Below, in pieces: positions 56,974 through 64,000 of a stretch of 64,000 nucleotides of DNA. A program made the position numbers and the translations under genes. Within the stretch, counting starts at the first letter, position 1. The number at the start of each line of letters is the position of its first letter. The notes below the pieces were generated by a model. It searched no databases. It had not been told where the DNA came from and saw only the letters and a list, made by a program, of their open reading frames with translations. The DNA comes from Armillaria gallica (taxonomy: Eukaryota; Basidiomycota; Agaricomycetes; Agaricales; Physalacriaceae), in NCBI GenBank assembly GCA_037576215.1, contig JBANDB010000018.1, forward strand, positions 1 to 64,000. Direction: 5' to 3'.

Positions 56974-58330
56974 CGAGGCGGCGACTGCGCAAGGTAGGGA
57001 TAACGTCGCTTTCGGGATCAACTCGTGAAGAGGCGCGGTTGGAGGGAATGGTAAGGGCTTATGTGGGAGTGTATATATGGACTTGTGAGGGTTCAGTTCG
57101 TTAACTTGTAAGGGGTTTGTCTGAAATCCTTTTCAGTCATGGGAAGGGTGCCCCGTCGCGCGAGGACGAAGAAGAATCAGCTAGTTTTCCTATCCTATCC
57201 TATATCCCCCCTTTTCATCAATGAAATTAGGTCATGGAGCGCGACCAAAGACGCATGTTATCATATGTCATAGTGCGGGTATGTCAAGGTGCCTCGTATC
57301 ATACCCATCGAACGCAAAGCCAAGGTATGCACTTACCCTCCCTTGCCGCTTCGTAAAACTGACTCGGAAGATGATAGCGAGCGGGGATACGGTCCTATCG
57401 TGATTCGGAAGGACAGACTTATTTGAGGACCTCGATAGTGATAACCTGGAAAACACGATGTCGCTCCATGTCCCGGTCCATCATTTTTTGGGTCGCTTCG
57501 TGATATGCCTCACCGCTGTAGAGGTAATGGCTCTTTCACCTTGGCATGGCATCAAAATTCACCGCTTTATAGGGACAACCCAACACGTATAGGATCGAGA
57601 GTTTCCACCCGCTTGCGCTGAAAGACATCCCTGAAAATCCAGTCGCGTTCCTCTCCCTAGCCCGGCGCTCCGAGGCGGCGACCGCGCAAGGTAGGGATAA
57701 CGTCGCTTTCGGGATCAACTCGTGTAGCGGAGGGGTTTCTCTGAAACGCTTTTCAGTCATGGGAAGGCCGCTTTTCGTGCCCCATCGCGCGAGGACGAAG
57801 AAGAAGTCTTGGAAGATTTCAGGCCCGACATCCTTCCTAGCAAATCAGTTAGTTTTCCTATCCTATCCTATATCCCTCCCTTTTCATCAATGAAATTAGG
57901 TCTTGGAGCGCGACCAACGTCGATGCATATTATCATAGTGCGGGTATGACAAAGTGGCTCGTATCATACCCATCGAACGCAAAGCCAAGGTATGCACTTA
58001 CCCTCCCTTGCCGCTTCGTAAAACTGACTCGGAAGATGATAGCGAGCGCGGATACGATCCTACCGTGATTCGGAAGGACGGAAATTAATGAGGACCTCGA
58101 TAGTGATAATCTGGAAAACATGATGTCGCTCCATGTCCCGGTCCATCATTTTTTGGATCGCTTCGCGATGTACCTCACCGCGGTAGAGGTAACGGCTCTT
58201 TCACCTCGGCATGGCATCAAAATTCACCGCTTTTTAGGGACAACCCAACACGTATAAGATCGAAAGCATCCACTGGCTTGTGCTGAAATCCAGTCACGTT
58301 CACGAATGCTCCTCTCCCTGGCCCGGCCCT
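56974..58330. repeat. Tandem repeat, two units of about 660-700 bp
   Basis: Unit 1 is 56974-57670 and unit 2 is 57671-58330. Both begin CGAGGCGGCGAC.GCGCAAGG and share GGGATAACGTCGCTTTCGGG, TTTTCAGTCATGGGAAG, CTATCCTATCCTATATCCC, GGTATGCACTTACCCTCCCT and TAGCGAGCG.GGATACG words in the same order. Unit 2 has lost about 70 bp near its start region and gained a few short stretches. Short minus-strand frames such as RVSFTKRQGRVSAYLGFAFD occur in both units (57268-57456 and 57933-58121) but resemble no family. Confidence 0.78.
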
Positions 58331-60032
58331 CCATCGGGCGTGTGCGTGGGTCGTGTATCTCACATGCAGACATGTATGTCAGTAATCTGTTGGACGTGGA
58401 AGATTGGTTTTGGGTGAAAGTGGGATCTGTTGTAAACAGGGCGGTGAATGGCAACAGGGCGGTGAATGGCAGCACAGAGATGGAACTTTCTGGGCTGTGG
58501 GCATTCGCTCTTCGTGTAAATGCTGATCTCTGGGTTCATGTTCATTGGCAAGAACAACTCGGGGTTAACGGTTTGCTACCCAACCCCTTCACCACAATCT
58601 GGCGTTTTTTTTTGTCGTTACCTTTTTTTAGCGTCGATCTTGTGGATCAGTTTCTAGGTGTCGTTTAAACGTCCCCTGTCCCCTTGACTGTTGCTTGTTC
58701 CTAGTATGAAGAACCCATCACTCTCGGAAGATTATCACGGACCTCTCCTCCGAACCCATCATCCGTCTACCAGTGGGGTTTTCACGCGCTGCTTTCGCTA
58801 TTAAATACACGCTGCTTTATCCAAAGTTTCTTGTTTTGCACTTTGGACGTATCCGGACCTAACAACGAGCCATCCATCCACCCGCTAGCAGGTGACTCTG
58901 ACCCTACTCATCATCCGAGAGTCGCATTTCGCATGTGGGGCTTCAGCGCTGCCAGCCTGCGTATCACAATTCAGTGATGGTCTAATCATGGAAGGGTGGC
59001 GACCTGGATTGAGGAGGGGGGGACGTATGATGGCTTGCAAGCGGAAAGTCTCTCACCCTTATTTGTCCAGACTTCTTCGATTGAATATCCAGTCCCTTTT
59101 TTATTTTAGGCGTTCTCGTAAAAGTTATGGCAAACTGGAACATGCTACTTAGCCGAGTCTGTCATGTACGTCTTTATCGCATCAACTCACGCCGAGACTC
59201 TTTAACTGGTGCTTGGCAGCTTTTTTTCTAAACCCTCAAGAGTCCAGAAGGTGGAGATAGTGATGTCTCGCTTCGCCTCGCGGGAAGACACCCCCGGGAG
59301 CAGATATGCTTCTTTCCGAGAATAAGAACATGCACTCTTATTGCGCAGCACTGACCGAGAATCTAAATCAGCTTTGTTTGTGTTCATCGGCCGGAATCTG
59401 CTTCGGGCACAGTAAGTATTAAACTTGTTGATCTTGTATATATAAATCAAGTACTTTGTACTTTCCAAATTCAAACCCGCCCTCATTTTCCTTCGCTAGG
59501 GTCGGATTTCATTTGATCGGCTTTGATTATTTTAAGCTGCCTCGAGCAAATTATCCGCAGTTTTCCACTATCCTCCTCCGAGTGCAGAGAATTAGCCGCG
59601 ACATTTGAAGGTTGACGGCGATGTCGTCCCGGGCCGCTATCATCCTCCCTTGCACCAGGTCGGCTGAAATCTCTCACCGAAATCATCATGATGAAGAAAA
59701 GATGAGGATTTTCTTTTGAAAAGAGGTGATGCGGCGTGTAAGAATCTTTTTCTGATTCGGTCATCGGAATTCTGAGCCGCCATTCTGCGAGACATGGCTT
59801 ATTCGAATGGTGTACGTTAGCAACAGACGGTTCTTCGTGGCGAATCAGGCCGGACCTCCGGGTTAGCATGGGGTATATACAATGGGATATAATAATGATA
59901 CAGCTCGTGGCTCATGGGTACAACTCAGCACTTCTTCTATGTCGTGACGCTTCCGGGTGCGTGTGTTCTTTTTCTGCTAATGGGTCATCGCTTTCATTCC
60001 GGAACTTGGTGACAGTCTAAGAAAAAATGAAC
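58331..60032. other. Gene-poor stretch of 1.7 kb
   Basis: Contains an 18-bp perfect tandem duplication at 58435-58470 (AACAGGGCGGTGAATGGC twice). Frames at 58306-58668 (+) and 59483-59869 (-) reach 120-128 codons but have no recognisable motifs, no splice partners and no flanking support. I do not call a gene. Confidence 0.45.
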
Positions 60033-61468
60033 TTATGGGTTTGTGGAGGGCGGACAGGCAGAGAAGCAGAGACCCACATTATCCAACTCCAGATCAAGAT
60101 CAAGATTAGATTGGGATGTCGTCGTTTCTTGGGCGGAGACGGATATGGTGTGATGTGGCGCTCTGCTGAGCCGGTGTATGGGCATGGTGGCAGATGTGGT
60201 GGCGTTGAATGAGGTGGTCGTGAATGATAGTGAATAGTCGTCTGATGCGTTGCCGATGTCCCTACCGCCGACGAAGCGTATGCGGGCATTGAATACCTGA
60301 TTCATCCCTTGAGTATATAGAACAACGATGGCAACGGCGAAAATAACTCACCACGAGGAGACTGTTGGAATATAATTTAGAAAGCGCGATGGAAGGGGCA
60401 AGGTGATAGTTGTTGTGCTTATATGCAATGAAAAAGGCCAAGTCCAGGATCGCAAAAGTCGCACAAACAGCGCCTGTTTCGACGGTTATCCTGACAAATT
60501 TGGCGAGGATGACATTGGTGGATCGGAAACCGGTCTTTGACCGGGTGAGATAGTAGATCATGCTTGCTGCAATGATTACGTCGCATAGTGCAGTTCCCCC
60601 CAGCCAGACCTAAAGGTGACTGTTAATGATGACGAGCTTCGATGACAGACAAGTTCTGCGGACCGCGGTTGTTTTCTCGTTATGCTCCTGGACCTTGGAA
60701 AAGATGCCGATGAAATGGGCGGAGACACCTGACCTACATAGAGTATTTCGTTACTAAGGCTTTCAAAGCTATTGAATTCCTTACATACCATATGCCAGCG
60801 ATGCCTTCCGTTATAGCTAGCTAACATAAGGATGATTCGTCAGGAGGTAAATCATAAAGGCCGACCGAGTACGTACCAAGACGATGAGTGTAGGCAACCA
60901 CCACTTGTCACTAAACATCCATATTCGCCAAGCAAAGAATATTTGGGCAGAGACGCTGACTGGTGATGGCCGGCGTGAGCTACTTGGATGGAATATAATA
61001 GTCAGACGTACTGATAGAGCTCATCACTGGCACGCTAAACCATAACCAGCCGACCTTGTTCAGATCATCCAAATCGCCCCACCCTGTGCCGAAATTTCGA
61101 AAAGCGTCCCGCGTTGCGAGGATAGTCTGTAGAAACTCCAGGGTGTACGCTACTGCGACGATAGTTTTCGGTATCCATCTGTCGTGGGGGAAGGCGAGGT
61201 AATAGATGTCTACAAGCTGGGGGTAAACGTAATCGAGGGATCGAGGTAATGAGATGACTGACATGCTTGGACTGTTAATGCACCAAATAGACCCCAGTTG
61301 AAGAAATGGCCTAACAGCTACGAGACGTGGGTTATTGAGATGGTTATCGACACTGGGGATGCTAGGGCGTACCAACGGTCCCGTTCTGAGTGCAGGTTAG
61401 TGCTGAGCGACATGACGACAAGTGGGAGAGACCTACAATTCGGCTATTGCCACTTCAGAGCCGGACAT
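60033..61468 (-). CDS. DUF6534-type multi-pass membrane protein
   Basis: Member of a large uncharacterised Agaricomycete membrane family. N-terminal exons: MSGSEVAIAEL at 61468, then LLGHFFNWGLFGALTVQA and DIYYLAFPHDRWIPKTIVAV, then AYTLEFLQTILATRDAFRNF and GWLWFSVPVMSSI. The diagnostic DUF6534 block is LGGTALCDVIIAASMIYYLT with RSKTGFRSTNVILAKFVRIT, VCATFAILDLAFFIAYK and SIALSKLYSNSLLVVFNARI. The cytoplasmic tail is polar and contains DLDLELD; it ends CPPSTNP. About seven introns. The exact first intron is uncertain, and the middle exons (60600-60960) were read only in part. Function unknown. Confidence 0.72.
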
Positions 61469-61697
61469 GAGGAGGGGGACAGGACGTCCAGTACAGCGTC
61501 CGATCGGCATATATATACTACCTGGTGGATCCTGCGCGTCAGAAATAAAAATGGATACGTTATTCCGATTACCGTAGTGGTCCGTTCAGGGTCCCGAAGA
61601 AGCCCCGTCAGATTTTTGTCTTCACACTAGAACCGGTATGATGTATTACATGTAATGTGCAAAAATAAATATGCTATACAAGACTAGGTTACGGACG

Positions 61698-64000
61698 TCA
61701 TGATGTCGTTGGCTGGACATCCCTCCGTTGGTTGTAAATATCCTCGTCAACAGAGTTCCTTGTCAGGAATCTCCACACATACACGTGTTTTTCCTGCCCA
61801 TAGCGAACCAGCCGGCCCACAGCCTGCGTCTCGCAAGCCTTGTAAATCTCTTTTGAGGGTGCAAGTAACGGAGACAAGAAAACGGCATGATTGGCTGATG
61901 TCAGATTAGCCCCACTAGCGCTTTCGTCCATGACATTCAAAAGAAGCACGCGTTCTTCGCTCTCGTTTTGGAAAGTTTCGAGGTTCTTGCTCTTCTGATG
62001 CGCGGTTCCCCTAATCTCGAGAAACTTGATTTTGTTATAAGTGAAGGCTTCGGTCACCTTTTTCATGAGATCAGGGAACTGGACGAACACCAGAACCCGC
62101 TCTTTTTTGGGGATCTCTTTGCTGAGGGGGCTCGGTGACTAGATGTTCGGAAAGATTGATGAGCAAACTTACTTGATCAAATTGACCACCTTCTCGAGTT
62201 TCATCCCAAAGTGCTTTCCCTGCCCGTCCCGATCCTCGTCGTCGACACCTAAAGTATCGGCCTTGACAACATTCAGCACACGTGCAGCACTCTTGCATGC
62301 TCCAGATGCGGCGTAAACGCACTCTTCCCGCTCAGCGCAAGTTCTGACGCATTCCAAGCAGCCCATATGTCCACACGAGGAAAGCACCGCCACGTCGCTA
62401 ATCGGCAGCTTCTGCCGTTCGCAATTTGGACAGTTTACAATTGGCGGCTCCTCTCGCTGCTTTTGAAGATCGCGCACGACTGTGAAATACCGGAGGGAAC
62501 GGACTCGACCAACCAATTCCTTCGTCAATCGCCGAATTTCGTGTGTCTTCTCACGATGCTCCCAGACTTGGGCTTTGATCTTCTCGCTGAGATTAACATC
62601 CTCTCGTTTCGCTTTGCCTTTTACAGCACCAACGCCAGCCTCGTCGAGGAGCTCGATGACCATCTCGGTGGCCTCCTTGTCGTCAACTCCTTCGCTTCTG
62701 CATACTCGGATCCACTCGTGGAACATGGACTCACTTCCGACGTTGCTAAGACCCTTTTCCCTTTTAACGCCATCCTTCACCGCTTTGAGGAGCTCAGCTT
62801 TACACTCGTCCAGCTGTTTTTGGCGCTCTGCCACGATGACGTCGCAGGCCTTCATGGCATTTTCGTTCGAGGTTTCTAGATCAAAGTGTGAACAACGCTT
62901 GAGCAGCGCTTCCTCCGCAGATCTGTGGCGTGTCAGACAATGCATTCACACCTAGGAATGAAGCTACATACTTGCTTTCACCAAGGGATTTGGCGAGTCG
63001 TTTCTCGCGGTCACTTTCTGTCTTCTTGCCGCGTTTGATGGTCATATCAAGCGCACGTAAGTGATGCTCCAGTTCTAAGTAGATGGCACGTTCTGCAGCC
63101 GGTAGGATGATATCGACAACCTTTTCCGTCCATGGAATCTCGTCGATCTCGGCAATATTCTAGACATCGCGTCAGGATTCTGAGGGCCTTAGAAGCAACT
63201 GATTACATACCTGGCGAACGAATTGGTCGAGGAAAGCTTGCCCGAGTTCATGCCGGTGGGCGTGCCACTCAAGACTATGGACTTCCCGGAACGAGTGAAA
63301 TTTCTCCACCTCTGATGAACGATGAGCTGGCGCAATGATTGCACTAGAGATAGAAGGTCATACCTGTCTGTTCTCGTCGACGCTTCTTGACCTCAGCGGA
63401 CTGGCCTTCTCCGTCATCATCTACACCAAGATGAATGTTCAAAAATGCAGCGATCGTCTTCAAAGCAGCAAAGTCGTGAATCGGCGGGGTACCGGAAAGA
63501 ACCCAATGCCGCTCAGCCGTCAAGTTGGTAACAAGCGAATGCACTTTTCCGTCGAGATACGTATATTCATCAACGACTTTGCGAGCGAAGTGGAACATTT
63601 CCAAAGGAGGCGCGCGCATCTGAGTCCAGTCTTTCCGAACGGGCTTCGACTCTAACTTCCACGGGTCATTATCGACGCGCTTCTGCTTTTTGGCAGGTCG
63701 TTCGCCCTCATCCCCGGCCTTGCGCTTCGTCGGCTTTTTAGCAGGTTTCTTAGGTTCGTCGACATCCATGTCCTCATCTTCTGTAGTCGGAGTAGAAGAT
63801 ACAGAGGGCCTTCGTGTTTTCGATTTCGATTTCGGAATAGGTTTCTTGGAAGGCTTCTTGGAAGTGTCTTCCTCGTCCTCCTCCTCGTCATATACATCCG
63901 AAGATGGGACCGAAGTGGGCGAGGACTCGCGGTCATCGTCATCGTCCACATCTGAAGTTTCCATCTCGAAATCTTCATCGTCATCCGAAACAGCGCGTTT
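61698..64000 (-). CDS. SNF2-family ATPase/helicase with RING finger, C-terminal part (5' end beyond window)
   Basis: Runs off the right edge. The part seen includes a highly charged acidic/basic insert (DEEEDEEDTSKKPSKKPIPK), the SNF2 motif III-IV region HSLVTNLTAERHWVLSGTPP with FAALKTIAAFLNIHL, a helical linker, and a C3HC4 RING finger: VNCPNCERQKLPISDVAVLS then CGHMGCLECVRTC. The helicase C-terminal domain follows: VQFPDLMKKVTEAF, VLLLNVMDESASGANLTSAN, HAVFLSPLL, ETQAVGRLVRYGQEKHVYVW and RFLTRNSVDEDIYNQR. RING inserted before Helicase_C is the layout of Rad5/HLTF/SHPRH-type proteins of DNA repair and chromatin. Which subgroup cannot be settled from this half. Stop at 61698. Confidence 0.8.

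Noticed and set aside
58306..58668. 120-codon plus-strand frame
   Set aside because: Starts inside the tandem repeat and includes the 18-bp duplication; no recognisable domain.
59483..59869. 128-codon minus-strand frame
   Set aside because: Charged sequence with no motif, no introns and no support from neighbours.

Overview
The window is nuclear DNA of a basidiomycete fungus, most likely an Agaricomycete mushroom-former. Genes are dense and lie on both strands. Most are cut by many introns of about 45-60 nt with GT..AG borders and CTRAY-like branch sites. Families typical of this group are present: a DUF6534 membrane protein, a GAR/GAS2 KAR9-like protein, an SRPK-type kinase remnant, and CxxC..WxxH..C zinc proteins. 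No prokaryotic, organellar or viral features were seen. All assignments come from reading the translations by eye; no database search was run.

Left part (1-13.1 kb): an intact anion:cation symporter-type MFS transporter (+) is convergent with the sterol C-24(28) reductase ERG4 (-). A tandem duplication follows, with an intact second MFS transporter (-) and a third copy (-) that has lost its last exons. An SRPK-like kinase pseudogene lies between these two. The duplication junction can be read to the base.

13.1-33 kb holds mostly housekeeping genes: TRAPPC12 (-), a GAR-domain/KAR9-like microtubule protein (-), a small hypothetical protein (-), a protein with three CxxC..WxxH..C modules (-), CDC123 (+), ribosomal protein eL20 (-) and a multi-ZZ zinc-finger protein (-). 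Next come a MITE-like element and about 2.5 kb with no recognisable gene, then a one-module relative of the zinc protein (-) and the heterochromatin factor Clr2 (-).

33-44.4 kb holds an NDR/Cbk1-type kinase (+), an EFM7/NNT1-like methyltransferase (+), an F-box protein (-), CRIPT (+), an FMN-dependent 2-hydroxyacid dehydrogenase with a signal peptide (+), and an intronless multi-pass membrane protein (+).

44.4-51 kb is an inverted duplication. A secreted beta-rich protein gene (-) and a decayed copy of it (+) form the two arms around a class II-like sirtuin (-). 51.2-55 kb is a GC-rich block with PEX7 (-), pantothenate synthetase (-) and exosome RRP42 (+). It is bracketed by a 33-bp inverted sequence containing TGACGTCA. 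55-60 kb is a gene-poor zone built of degenerate tandem repeats and fragments of the RRP42 last exon. The window ends with a DUF6534 membrane protein (-) and the C-terminal part of a SNF2/RING helicase (-) that runs off the right edge.

The genes do not form one pathway. The main interest is genome-structural: a tandem duplication, an inverted duplication, repeat arrays and exon fragments, together with several lineage-restricted proteins (zinc-module family, secreted beta-rich protein).
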